This document shows, one piece after another, positions 15,052 to 22,994 of a stretch of DNA of 64,000 bases. Numbering within the stretch: the stretch's first letter is position 1; every line of letters starts with the position of its first letter. The position numbers and the translations under genes are program-made. The stretch is from contig JBEKMN010000010.1 in the NCBI GenBank assembly GCA_050008495.1, forward strand, positions 1-64,000, written 5' to 3'. This DNA comes from CAVROP01 sp050008495. GTDB taxonomy: Bacteria; Acidobacteriota; Terriglobia; UBA7540. Below the pieces are notes generated by a model. That model had not been told where the DNA came from and ran no database searches. It saw nothing but the letters and a program-made list of their open reading frames with translations.

Positions 15052-16101
15052 TTACTCGATGCTGATCGCCTGCTGATGGGCCAAGCTCACCTGTTCCGCG
15101 AGGGCTGCCGCGACCTGCTGGAAGGCTTTTCCGTTCGCTGTCTCTCCGTCCAATGCGGCAGGTCTGCCCTTGTCGCTTTGCACTCGGATGACCGGGTCGA
15201 GAGGGATCTCACCAAGAAAAGGCAAGCCAAGCCTGCGGGCCGCTTCCCGGGCGCCGCCGTGGCCAAAGATATCCTCTCGCTGGCCGCAGTGCGGGCAGAC
15301 AAAGTAGCTCATGTTCTCAACAATCCCGAGCACGGGGACGTTGAGCTTTTGGAACATGGCGATGGCTTTCGACGCCACCGTGAGCGCCAGATCCTGCGGC
15401 GTGGAAACAATCACTGCTCCAGTCAACGGGATGGTCTGCGACAAGCTCAACTGAATGTCTCCCGTCCCCGGCGGCAGGTCCATGAGGAGATAATCCAGCT
15501 CACCCCAGCGCACGTCGCCCAGGAATTGTTGGATGGTCTTGTGGAGCATGGGGCCGCGCCAGATCACGGCTTCATCCTTGGGCAGGAAATACGCCATCGA
15601 GATGAGCTTGACGCCATAGGCGATGGGAGGTTCGATCTTGCCTTCCACAACGTGCGGCTGCTCTCCGCCGCCCATCAAGGCGGGGACACTCGGCCCGTAA
15701 ACGTCCGTGTCCATCAGGCCCACCCGGGCCCCCGCGCGCTCCAGCGCCACAGCCAGGTTGGCCGCTACCGTCGACTTGCCCACGCCGCCTTTGCCGCTCG
15801 CCACCGCCACCGTGCTTTTAACCATCGGGATCAGGTTCGACTTCCCCGGCTGCAAGGACGGGGCCGGATCGATCACCCGCACTTCCACGTCCGCCACGCC
15901 CAGCCCGTGAACGATTTCCTTCATGCTGGCCAGCAGTTGGCTCCTGGCGGGGCTGGCCGTCTGCATTAATATGCTGACTCGTCGATCCCCCACTTCGATG
16001 TCCTTGATGTACCCGAGCGACACGACATCCTTCTGCCGGTGCGGATCCTCAACCGCCTTCAAGGCGTTCAGAACGTCCTGCGGGCTTAGGTCTTTAGGCA
16101 C
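15052..16101 (-). CDS. mrp: Mrp/NBP35-family Fe-S cluster carrier ATPase
   Basis: 349 aa. The N-terminal MIP18/DUF59 domain (about residues 6-85) is joined to a deviant Walker A ATPase: SGKGGVGKS (about 102-110), the MDTDVYGPS switch, LPPGTGDIQL, and a CPHC cysteine pair near residue 275 that bridges the dimer for Fe-S binding. It carries assembled Fe-S clusters to apoproteins in the cytosol. Partner gene: DUF971, just downstream on the same strand, separated by a word-repeat element. Full length for the family. Confidence 0.93.
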   Translation of the reverse strand: MPKDLSPQDVLNALKAVEDPHRQKDVVSLGYIKDIEVGDRRVSILMQTASPARSQLLASMKEIVHGLGVADVEVRVIDPAPSLQPGKSNLIPMVKSTVAVASGKGGVGKSTVAANLAVALERAGARVGLMDTDVYGPSVPALMGGGEQPHVVEGKIEPPIAYGVKLISMAYFLPKDEAVIWRGPMLHKTIQQFLGDVRWGELDYLLMDLPPGTGDIQLSLSQTIPLTGAVIVSTPQDLALTVASKAIAMFQKLNVPVLGIVENMSYFVCPHCGQREDIFGHGGAREAARRLGLPFLGEIPLDPVIRVQSDKGRPAALDGETANGKAFQQVAAALAEQVSLAHQQAISIE

Positions 16102-16159
16102 AGTAGCTCCTCATCAGCGCTTCTATTCAACTCTCAATTATACATGTTCGCGCGCGTTG

Positions 16160-16187
16160 GTAGGGGCGGTTCGCGAACCGCCCCTAC
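16160..16187. repeat. Perfect 28-bp palindrome (GTAGGGGCG family)
   Basis: GTAGGGGCGGTTCG followed immediately by its exact complement, with no loop. Family members lie at 23581-23633, 28314-28350 and 52129-52208. It sits in the divergent spacer between mrp and the permease gene. Confidence 0.8.
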
Positions 16188-16296
16188 CTCCGCCGCGAAG
16201 ATCGCAGTTGACCAGGAACGCACAATTCCTCTATTGTCTCCCAAGCGCAAAATCAGGCAACATATTAGGGATTCCCGCCCACGTGGGAATGGCTCT

Positions 16297-17652
16297 ATGA
16301 ACCTCGGCAAACCTGGAACAGCGCCGCCCGTCGCCGTCGCGGAGCAGCCTCAATTGCTGCGTGCCCTGGGCTTATGGGAAACCACGGCGATTGTCATGGG
16401 GATCATGATTGGGTCCGCCATCTTTATCGTTCCGGCGGAAGTGACTCGGGAAGTCGGCAGCGAACGCGCTGCCCTGGGCGTTTGGATCATCTCCGGAATC
16501 CTCAGCCTGTTCGGGGCGCTATCGTTCGCGGAACTGGCCTCGATGTTTCCCCAGGCCGGTGGCCAGTACGTCTATCTTCGCGAGGCTTACGGGCATCTGG
16601 TGAGCTTCCTCTGCGGCTGGACGTTTTTCCTGGCGGTGCAGTCGGGCGGTATATCGACCGTCGCCGTGGGATTCGCGCAATATCTTGCCGACTTCTTTCC
16701 GATCAATCCCGTGCAGCAGAAGCTGGCGGGAAGCCTCGCCATCGTGGTTCTGACCGCCATTAACTATCGCGGTGTGCGCGAGGCGGGTTGGCTCCAGTCC
16801 GTCCTGACCGGGGCCAAGGTCGGTGCGATGGTGGCCCTGGTGGCGCTGGGCTTCGCGCTGGTGCACGGTCATCCCGTGGGTGGCGTCGTGAAACTGCCCA
16901 CGCCGGCCGGTTGGGGGTTTCTCTCTTCCTTTGGAGTCGCCATGGTCGCAGCCCTCTGGGCCTACGACGGCTGGAACAATGGCACGTTTGCGGCCGACGA
17001 AGTCAAGAACCCCGAACGCAACATCCCCTTGGGCCTTATGCTGGGCACCGGCGCGGTCGTGGTGATTTACATTCTCGTGAACCTCGTTTACTACCACGTG
17101 CTGCCGCTCGTGACCGTGGCTCAATCGCCGCGCGTCGCCGCGGAGGCCGGAACGCGCCTTTTCGGGCGAAGCGGCGCCCATTGGGTGTCGCTCGCCATCA
17201 TCGTGGCGATGTTGGGCTGCGTGAATGGAATGATCCTGGCAGGTGCTCGAGTTTATTATGCCATGGCGCGCGACGGCCTCTTTTTCCGCTGGTGCGGCAA
17301 CGTTCACCCCAGATTTCACACTCCGCATCTCTCTTTGCTCTTCCAGGCTGCCTGGGCAATCCTCCTCGTGCTGCTGGGAACTTACGAGCAGCTCTTCACC
17401 TTCGTAATCTTTGCAGGTTGGATCTTCTACGCGCTGGCAGCGCTGGGGGTTATCATCCTGCGCCACAGTCAACCAAACCTGCCGCGCCCCTATCGCGTCT
17501 CCGGCTATCCCTTGGTTCCTGCGATTTTCGTGCTGGCCGCTGCGGTTTTTATCTTGAACACCATTCTCGCTCGCCCGTTCGAGTCCGGCATCGGCGCCGG
17601 CATTGTAGCGCTGGGGATCCCGGCTTACCTGATTTGGAGAAAAGGGGCCTGA
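16297..17652 (+). CDS. APC-superfamily amino acid permease
   Basis: 451 aa with 12 hydrophobic segments. The first helix region carries the APC glycine motif (ETTAIVMGIMIGSAIFIVP), and WAYDGWNNGTF is typical of the LAT/SteT-like group. An inner-membrane transporter, probably an amino-acid exchanger or symporter. The start is the ATG at 16297 (MNLGKPG); the open frame extends to 16144 but translates the 28-bp palindrome. No metabolic neighbour reveals the substrate. Confidence 0.88.
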   Translation: MNLGKPGTAPPVAVAEQPQLLRALGLWETTAIVMGIMIGSAIFIVPAEVTREVGSERAALGVWIISGILSLFGALSFAELASMFPQAGGQYVYLREAYGHLVSFLCGWTFFLAVQSGGISTVAVGFAQYLADFFPINPVQQKLAGSLAIVVLTAINYRGVREAGWLQSVLTGAKVGAMVALVALGFALVHGHPVGGVVKLPTPAGWGFLSSFGVAMVAALWAYDGWNNGTFAADEVKNPERNIPLGLMLGTGAVVVIYILVNLVYYHVLPLVTVAQSPRVAAEAGTRLFGRSGAHWVSLAIIVAMLGCVNGMILAGARVYYAMARDGLFFRWCGNVHPRFHTPHLSLLFQAAWAILLVLLGTYEQLFTFVIFAGWIFYALAALGVIILRHSQPNLPRPYRVSGYPLVPAIFVLAAAVFILNTILARPFESGIGAGIVALGIPAYLIWRKGA

Positions 17653-18043
17653 CGCGCGGCTTCAGTTGTGGTGCGGGCGTCTCGCCCGCTGTCGCGCGGG
17701 CATCATGCCCGCGCTGAGATTTTCTGCACTTGGTCTTCTGCCACGTGCGGCTCTGCCGCCCTGCCTTGCGGAAAGGCTCTGCCTTTCCGGCCGCGCGCAA
17801 CCCAATTCCCGGTTTCTCGGCGAGGCTGCGCCTTGCCGGGTTGAGGCGCAGCCTCAACCCGGAAACGAGGCCTGCCCCCCCCCGGAAAGGCGAAGCCTTT
17901 CCGCAAGACAGGGCGGCAGAGCCGCAAAATGCGGGAAAGCCTGATTATTGCGGAGGTGTGCAAACTGGAATGCAAGAAGCCGAGACGCGAGCGTCCTTCC
18001 CGCGCCGCGGCGCCGCGGCCGAGACGCCCGCGCTACCTATGCC
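17653..18043. repeat. Intergenic block of stacked palindromic repeats
   Basis: No gene is seen here. The block starts with GTGGTGCGGGCGTC (17668-17681), the same 14-mer that begins the element at 61904, and ends with an inverted GACGCCCGCGCTACC. Between them are several hairpins: GGAAAGGC-TCT-GCCTTTCC, a GAGGCTGCGCC / GGCGCAGCCTC stem, GGAAAGGC-GAA-GCCTTTCC and a C9 tract near 17877. It lies between convergent genes. Small ORFs drawn through it on both strands are judged to be repeat artefacts. Confidence 0.75.
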
Positions 18044-19231
18044 TCACTCACTCGCATCCTTGGCGGCTTTCTTTACCTTCCCCAGGAGTTCGTCCGCTTG
18101 CGATTTCCACGAACTTTGCAAGGCCGCCGCCTTGCTCAGCGCTTCGATGGCGCCGTGGTGGTTGGCCGGGTAACCGGATTCATAGGCGTATCCCAAGTAA
18201 TACAAGGCCTGGGCCTGCAATTCGGGATTCGCTTCCAGCAAATCCGCCGCCGTCTTGAGGTCCTCGATCGCCGGCCCCAGCTTCTTTGACTTCGACGTGG
18301 CCGCGCGCGTGAATTCAACATATCCCAGCGAAAGGTGAGCCATGCCCAGTACATTGTCCTGCGCTTGCTTGAACTGAGCGTCGGTAAGGGAGTCCGGCTT
18401 CTTCAATTGCTGCGCCAGTTCAATGGATTTCTTCGCATCCGCGACTGCCTTATCGGGGTTGGTGCGGCCGATGGAGTAGGCGTAAGCGAGAAAACTGTAA
18501 GCATCCAGGTTGTTAGGATCTGCCGCGACGGTCTTTTCACCGTACTCGATGGCCTTGTCCGGCTTATTCGACATCCGGTAGGCCGTGAAGTAATCGAAGT
18601 TGATCTGCCCCGCATTCTTGGCGGCGTCGTCGGGGAAGGCTTTCGCGAACTCGTCCAATCGCTCGATGCGCTTGGTGGGATCGGTCACCCGCGCGGTGAG
18701 CTGGAGATCCGCGTAGACCACGTATGCAAGCTCGTCCTTGGCCTGTGCGGCGTTCTCTTCGAGGGCTTTTTGCCAATCCGCGTCGCTGACGCTGGGGGGA
18801 CGGGCGGGCTTGCTTTCCTCGGTGATCAGCCCGGGAGCCATACTGATGACGTCGAAAGCGCCATCGGTCACCTTGCCGGAGCCCACGTAGCCCTTCAACG
18901 TATTGATCGCCAGCATCACGTCTTTGTATTTCGTGGCCAAACCCTTCTCCCCGTATTCCACAACTTTGTCATAATTGTTCAGCTTCAGGTATGCCATCGT
19001 GTAATATTCATCGACGCATGGCATGAATTTGGCATCCGCGTGCGCCTGGGCATACTTATCCAGGGCCGCGATCTGTTCTTCTGGCTTCTCCGCGCCATTC
19101 ACCGCCTGCATAAGCTCATCTTCCGGCGTGTTCGCCACATAGGGCAGACCAGGACAGACTTGTTGGGCTTGAAGAAGACCGGCAAAAAGCAGCAGGCCCA
19201 GAATAACCAGGGAAACAGATGTCTTGCGCAT
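18044..19231 (-). CDS. Secreted TPR-like protein
   Basis: 395 aa with a signal peptide (LVILGLLLFAGLLQAQQ) followed by helical TPR-like repeats, for example AYLKLNNYDKVVEYGEKGLAT, FTAYRMSNKPDKAIEYGEKTVAADPNNLDAYS and ALYYLGYAYESGYPANHHGA. Probably periplasmic or outer-membrane-associated protein-interaction scaffold. No catalytic motif. Single gene; convergent with the permease gene through the repeat block. Confidence 0.85.
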   Translation of the reverse strand: MRKTSVSLVILGLLLFAGLLQAQQVCPGLPYVANTPEDELMQAVNGAEKPEEQIAALDKYAQAHADAKFMPCVDEYYTMAYLKLNNYDKVVEYGEKGLATKYKDVMLAINTLKGYVGSGKVTDGAFDVISMAPGLITEESKPARPPSVSDADWQKALEENAAQAKDELAYVVYADLQLTARVTDPTKRIERLDEFAKAFPDDAAKNAGQINFDYFTAYRMSNKPDKAIEYGEKTVAADPNNLDAYSFLAYAYSIGRTNPDKAVADAKKSIELAQQLKKPDSLTDAQFKQAQDNVLGMAHLSLGYVEFTRAATSKSKKLGPAIEDLKTAADLLEANPELQAQALYYLGYAYESGYPANHHGAIEALSKAAALQSSWKSQADELLGKVKKAAKDASE

Positions 19232-19323
19232 GGAATCCTCCAGTCGAATACGATATCCCGGTGTATGCTAGAACTTGATACATCAAGACGCGGAGAATTG
19301 CCAGTGAAAAATGACGGGCTCTA

Positions 19324-19395
19324 AACCACTGAGTCACTGAGTCACAGAGAATTGATAAGAGCTGGTATTCTCAGTGCCTCTGTGTCTCTGTGGTT
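19324..19395. repeat. Word-repeat element (CACTGAGTCA type)
   Basis: Left arm AACCACTGAGTCACTGAG and TCACAGAG, a core of about 20 bases, and right arm CTCAGTGCCTCTGTGTCTC ending in TGTGGTT, the approximate complement. Located between divergent genes. Confidence 0.7.
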
Positions 19396-19465
19396 CACAC
19401 TGCCCTGAATCCCGAATCCTGCTGTAGAATAAAAGAAATCATCGAGGCTCTACGAAGGGAGCAGC

Positions 19466-19813
19466 ATGGAACTTTTTTCCTGGGAAACTGTGAAGAAGGA
19501 AGTGCTCAATGAGAAGTTGGCCCGCAAGGTCATCTCGGGCGAGAAAATCACCATGGCGCAAATCTTCCTCGCCAAGGACGGCGTGGTGCCGCTCCACCAG
19601 CACGAGAACGAGCAGATCAGTTCAATTGTGACCGGCGCCATGAGATTTGAGATCGAGGGCAAAGAGATCGTGCTCCGCGCCGGCGACGTCCTCTTCATCC
19701 CGTCTAACGTTCCGCACCGCGTGACGGCGCTGGAGGATTCCCAGGCGCTCGACGTCTTCAGCCCCATCCGCATCGATTGGCTGACCGGCAAAGACGACTA
19801 CCTGCGGCGGTAG
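19466..19813 (+). CDS. Cupin domain protein
   Basis: 115 aa single-domain cupin. Motif 1 is seen as LHQHENEQISSIVTGAMRFEIEGKE (metal ligands His-His-Glu) and motif 2 as RAGDVLFIPSNVPHRVTALE (His). Small cytosolic metal-binding beta-barrel; cupins of this size act as dioxygenases, isomerases or ligand sensors, so no reaction can be assigned. GGGAG precedes the ATG by 6 bases. The gene 25 bases downstream could be cotranscribed. Confidence 0.88.
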   Translation: MELFSWETVKKEVLNEKLARKVISGEKITMAQIFLAKDGVVPLHQHENEQISSIVTGAMRFEIEGKEIVLRAGDVLFIPSNVPHRVTALEDSQALDVFSPIRIDWLTGKDDYLRR

Positions 19814-19838
19814 GGTTCTCTTGAATCTGAAACAAATC

Positions 19839-20720
19839 ATGAAGTTACTTGCCAGAGGCATCCTGATCTCGGTCGTTTCTAACCTGCTCGCTACGCAAGC
19901 TCTCCGAAACGACCACAATGTGTTGCTCCGGCGTTACCGTGAAGACGAGAAGTTGACTTACCGTATGACAGGGATCAACGAGCGCTGGCATTATGAGATT
20001 CAAGCTGAGGGAATCGTCGAGAAGGACTCCGCTGGATTTTACTTCGAGGAGTATCGCTGGTCAAATCTGATTTCTGACGATCAGAAGGTCGAACTCCCCG
20101 CTGCCAGCCTGGATTTTCGGCAGCAGCTTACCCTTGATCCCAATCGCCATTCCGTGTTCCCCGATCTCAGCCGGATTGACCGCAGGCTGGTCGGGCCCGC
20201 CACTGACTTCATGAACTTCTACGTTGATTTGTGGCTGGCCGAAAAGACGGAGAAGCTCGCCCATGCCGGAGATCATTTCTATCTCAAACACGGCAAGCCC
20301 AACTCATGGGCGGATGGCCGCTATGTCCTGATCGGGGAAGACTCGATCGATTTTGATCTCAGTCTCGAGGACGTCAACCAATCGGAGAACACGGCCATCA
20401 TCCTCATCCATCACGTGCCGCCCGAAAAGCCGGAGGTTCAACTTCCGGCAGGCTGGATGCACAAGCCTGTGGCGGATACAGCGAATAACTGGGTCCAAGT
20501 GCAGAAGATGCAAAACGGAAGGTATCTTGCCGCGGTCGGCAAGGAAACCTTCGACGTTGAAATAAGAACGAGCCTGACCGATGGGAAGATCCTGTCAGGC
20601 AAGATAGACAATCCGGTCCAAACAATCGGGCGCGAATGCACGGATGCCGCCTTGACTGAGTGCAGTGATCCCAAGCCCCATTCCATTAGAAGGCAAATCG
20701 CGATTCGCTTGGAACCATAG
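19839..20720 (+). CDS. Hypothetical exported protein, 293 aa
   Basis: The N-terminus MKLLARGILISVVSNLLATQ looks like a signal peptide. The rest is a soluble domain with a regular beta pattern (HYEIQAEGIVEKDSAGFYFE, FDLSLEDVNQSENTAIILIHH, GRYLAAVGKETFDVEIRTSL) and no motif I recognise. A TTG at 19821 could add six residues; the ATG at 19839 is preferred. It follows the cupin gene closely on the same strand. Confidence 0.65.
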   Translation: MKLLARGILISVVSNLLATQALRNDHNVLLRRYREDEKLTYRMTGINERWHYEIQAEGIVEKDSAGFYFEEYRWSNLISDDQKVELPAASLDFRQQLTLDPNRHSVFPDLSRIDRRLVGPATDFMNFYVDLWLAEKTEKLAHAGDHFYLKHGKPNSWADGRYVLIGEDSIDFDLSLEDVNQSENTAIILIHHVPPEKPEVQLPAGWMHKPVADTANNWVQVQKMQNGRYLAAVGKETFDVEIRTSLTDGKILSGKIDNPVQTIGRECTDAALTECSDPKPHSIRRQIAIRLEP

Positions 20721-20803
20721 CCACTTCACCTAGCCCTGTCATTCCGAGCGCAGCTTCCACGATCCTTCGGCTCACCACCGTGCATGAATATGCGCGCAGC
20801 GCC

Positions 20804-20826
20804 TTGGAGTGCGGTAGCAGCAGCTA
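20804..20826 (+). repeat. Left copy of an inverted 23-bp repeat
   Basis: The unit begins TTGGAGTGCGG and ends GCAGCAGCTA. Its exact reverse complement is at 21505-21527, so the two copies bound about 0.7 kb. Confidence 0.8.
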
Positions 20827-21049
20827 TCGTCTCTTGACGGTCTCGACCCTGAAAAGTGCGCATACCGTCGCGATAGCTGTTATATACTCTGGTGTAAAAT
20901 GCGTGTTAGGTGCCCTTTCCAGGACGTCCTCGGTTCCTCATCGTGTTTTCCAATCCTAATTGCGCCACCGCCCGCGCCTTAATCCCAGCCACACTCCAAG
21001 TGCTCGCCCCGCTCGGCGCGGGTCCAGCGGGACGGACCGCTCACTTTTT

Positions 21050-21083
21050 TTGCATTTTCCGCTGTTGCATTTTCCGCTTGACA
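21050..21083 (+). promoter_or_regulatory. Tandem direct repeat overlapping a -35 box
   Basis: TTGCATTTTCCGCT occurs twice in tandem with a 15-base period (21050-21063, 21065-21078), and the second copy runs into TTGACA (21078-21083). The best-spaced -10 (TAGCCT 21101-21106, 17-base spacer) is weak; TATGAT (21096-21101) is closer to consensus but only 12 bases away. The arrangement looks like an operator next to a promoter. Confidence 0.45.
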
Positions 21084-21109
21084 AAGTCGCGGGCTTATGA
21101 TAGCCTACC

Positions 21110-21256
21110 ATGGTGGTCATGTCGTGGACACATTGTCGTAGGCGACCGTCTTTCCGCGACGAAGCGCAAGGCAAAGCGGAAGGGTCCCGCCGTGAGGGTA
21201 ATGCAGGGAACTACAAAAAATGCAAAACAGGGGGAACGAAGCTAAGAAGTACTTGA
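21110..21256 (+). CDS. Possible small basic protein, 48 aa
   Basis: Open frame from an ATG just downstream of the TTGACA region (MVVMSWTHCRRR...), with an alternative ATG at 21119. It is rich in Arg, Lys and Gly, ends in KCKTGGTKLRST and has no recognised domain. There is no Shine-Dalgarno sequence. It may be a leader ORF of the GH16 gene or non-coding; support is only promoter proximity and length. Confidence 0.2.
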   Translation: MVVMSWTHCRRRPSFRDEAQGKAEGSRREGNAGNYKKCKTGGTKLRST

Positions 21257-21364
21257 AAACAAAGCACATCACTTTTTTGAATGCTGCAGATTATGCGCGT
21301 TTTGCGCACCAATTAGCACAAATCACGGCCTGAAAGGAGCAGGAACAGCACAATCTGGGCAAAC

Positions 21365-21475
21365 GAAGTCAAGGGTTCCGGGCCGAAAGGCGAGGCCGGG
21401 CAAGTGACGAGAAGTCGGCTACAGGGGATCGCCCCCACGAATCAACCACCCTCTCCCCTGGGAGGGGGCTTTATT
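21365..21475 (+). ncRNA. Candidate structured RNA / 5' leader with terminator-like stem
   Basis: Consecutive short hairpins: GCC-GAAA-GGC (a GNRA tetraloop) inside an outer CCGG/CCGG pair, GAC-GAGAA-GTC, GGGG-ATCG-CCCC, and then CCCTCTCCC paired with GGGAGGGGG (21449-21468) followed by CTTTATT. This is the order expected of an aptamer-like fold followed by a terminator. It precedes the GH16 gene by about 130 bases. I could not match it to a known riboswitch class; the last stem also resembles a dispersed repeat. Confidence 0.35.
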
Positions 21476-21504
21476 ACCCGGTGGGTTCTGGCAGGGGAAA
21501 GGCG

Positions 21505-21527
21505 GTAGCTGCTGCTACCGCACTCCA
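21505..21527 (-). repeat. Right copy of the inverted 23-bp repeat
   Basis: Exact reverse complement of 20804-20826 (TAGCTGCTGC ... CGCACTCCAA). Confidence 0.8.
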
Positions 21528-21600
21528 AATTCGACGGAACAAAGCGAGAATGTCTATGAAAACAAAGGAGCGGCACGAAAGACAGAGGGGTTATTCACGT

Positions 21601-22767
21601 ATGTTGTTGAAAACAAACAATTTATCCTGCACCAGCCGGAATGTTATTGAAAATAAAGCAGTTATCATTCTGATTGCACTGAACTTGGCTGTTTCCGCCG
21701 CCTCGTGCAGCGGGAGCGGCAATCTGTCGCCCTCCAACGCGGCTTTGGCGGCGCCGGTGTTCTCTACCACTGCGGCGCAGAACGGGGCGGTGATTCTGGC
21801 CATATCGGCCGGCAGCGGAGCGGCGGTGCATTACACCATCGACGGGTCAACGCCGACGGCCTCCTCACCCACCTATCAGGCGCCGATGCTCATCTCTACC
21901 AACCTGACCATCAATGCCATCGCTACCGCTCTGGGCGCCGCCTCGAGCAGCGTGGCAACTTGGACCCCCTCGGCGACGGTGGCGCCGGGCGCGCTGGTCT
22001 GGTCGGACGAATTCACGAACGCCACGGGCGCCAATGCCCAGCCGAACCCCGCAGTGTGGACTTATGACACGGGAGCGAGCGGCTGGGGCAATCAAGAACT
22101 GGAAGACTACTGCGCCTGGGGATCCGCAGCCAGCCCCTGCGATCCCGCCAAGCCGAACGTCTACGTGGGCACGGACGGCTTCCTGCACATCGTGGCGCAG
22201 CAGCCCTCCTCAGGCGTCTACACCTCCGGGCGAATGAAGTCGCAGGGGTTGTTCAGCATTCTCTACGGACGCATCGAGGCGCGCATGATGGTGCCCGAGG
22301 CGCAAGGGTTCTGGCCGGCGTTCTGGATGCTGGGCAACAGCATCGTGACCGACCAATGGCCTGCTTGCGGAGAGATCGATATTCAGGAGCGCGTGGATGC
22401 GGCCGGCAACCCTGACTGGAACGCGGGCTCAATTCACGGCACGGGTTTCACCGGGGCAAACCTGGGGAGCCAGTACCATTTTCCGAGCGGGCAGACAGCC
22501 GCCGCCTGGCATACCTACGGAATGATCTGGAAGCCGGGCTCGATCCAGTTTTACATCGACGACCCTGGCAACGTCTACGGGAGTTATACTCCGGCGAGTC
22601 TGGCGTCGTTTCCCGGCGCCGCTTGGCCCTTTGACTCAGGCAGCGCCCAGTACTTGATCGTGAACCTGGCGGTGGGCGGAAGTTGGCCGGGCAATCCCAC
22701 AAGCAGCACGCCGTTCCCGTCCCAGACCTTGGTGGACTACGTGCGTGTTTACGCTGTCGCTCAATGA
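21601..22767 (+). CDS. Secreted GH16 endo-beta-glucanase (laminarinase-type) lipoprotein
   Basis: 388 aa from the ATG at 21601. A signal sequence (VIILIALNLAVSAASC) ends in a lipobox-like cysteine. Next comes a chitobiase/hexosaminidase C-terminal-like beta domain (AVHYTIDGSTPTASSPTYQAP), then the GH16 jelly-roll: LVWSDEFTNATG, EARMMVPEAQGFWPAFWML and the catalytic motif GEIDIQE (nucleophile and acid/base Glu flanking Asp). It probably cleaves beta-1,3- or mixed-linked glucans at the cell surface. Longer starts (21550, 21556, 21481) are possible but would put the signal peptide far inside. A GAGGGG lies 10 bases before 21601. Confidence 0.88.
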   Translation: MLLKTNNLSCTSRNVIENKAVIILIALNLAVSAASCSGSGNLSPSNAALAAPVFSTTAAQNGAVILAISAGSGAAVHYTIDGSTPTASSPTYQAPMLISTNLTINAIATALGAASSSVATWTPSATVAPGALVWSDEFTNATGANAQPNPAVWTYDTGASGWGNQELEDYCAWGSAASPCDPAKPNVYVGTDGFLHIVAQQPSSGVYTSGRMKSQGLFSILYGRIEARMMVPEAQGFWPAFWMLGNSIVTDQWPACGEIDIQERVDAAGNPDWNAGSIHGTGFTGANLGSQYHFPSGQTAAAWHTYGMIWKPGSIQFYIDDPGNVYGSYTPASLASFPGAAWPFDSGSAQYLIVNLAVGGSWPGNPTSSTPFPSQTLVDYVRVYAVAQ

Positions 22768-22850
22768 CGTCCGCTTGACTTGTTGGAACGGCTCGGGTTA
22801 TGTTTTTAGTTTGGCCCTAGGGGCAGAAATCTATTAGGGAGCGTGGCGGT

Positions 22851-22985
22851 TTGAAAAGGACCTTTCAACCTAATCGTAGGCGTCGAGCCAAGACACATGG
22901 ATTCCGCGTGCGCATGAGGACTCCGGGAGGCCGCAACGTGTTGAAGCGTCGGCGTCTAAAGGGTCGTCACAGCCTGACTCCATAA
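22851..22985 (+). CDS. rpmH: 50S ribosomal protein L34
   Basis: Translation from TTG gives the 44-residue L34 sequence: MKRTFQPNRRRRAKTHGFRV, then RMRTPGGRNVLKRRRLKGRH and SLTP. It is too short and its start too unusual for most ORF lists. GGAGCG lies about 11 bases upstream. It is the first gene of the conserved rpmH-rnpA-yidD-yidC-khpB-mnmE block; the next start is only 9 bases after its stop. Confidence 0.96.
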   Translation: MKRTFQPNRRRRAKTHGFRVRMRTPGGRNVLKRRRLKGRHSLTP

Positions 22986-22994
22986 GAAGCACGG

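Larger units (their letters stand above)
20721..21600. other. 880-base gene-poor segment with inverted repeats and RNA signals
   Basis: No convincing long gene. In order: a GTCATTCCGAGCG repeat (20737-20770); a repeat unit TGGAGTGCGGTAGCAG...CAGCTA (20804-20826); a 15-base tandem repeat abutting a TTGACA box (21050-21083); a small ORF (21110-21256); an inverted TGCGC/GCGCA hairpin near 21294; a stack of hairpins ending in a terminator-like stem (21365-21475); and the inverted copy of the first repeat unit (21505-21527). Several T and A runs make this stretch compositionally unlike its neighbours. Confidence 0.6.

Noticed and set aside
17666..18289. Small plus- and minus-strand ORFs in the 17.65-18.04 kb spacer
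   Set aside because: They translate the palindromic repeats (alternating AEP/GRA/ARG segments) and have no ribosome site.
18335..19324. 329-aa open frame opposite the TPR protein gene
   Set aside because: No motif, and it extends into a spacer repeat; the minus-strand frame has a signal peptide and TPR pattern.
20910..21245. 111-aa open frame in the gene-poor segment
   Set aside because: It runs through the TTGCATTTTCCGCT tandem repeat and promoter region, with no coding pattern.
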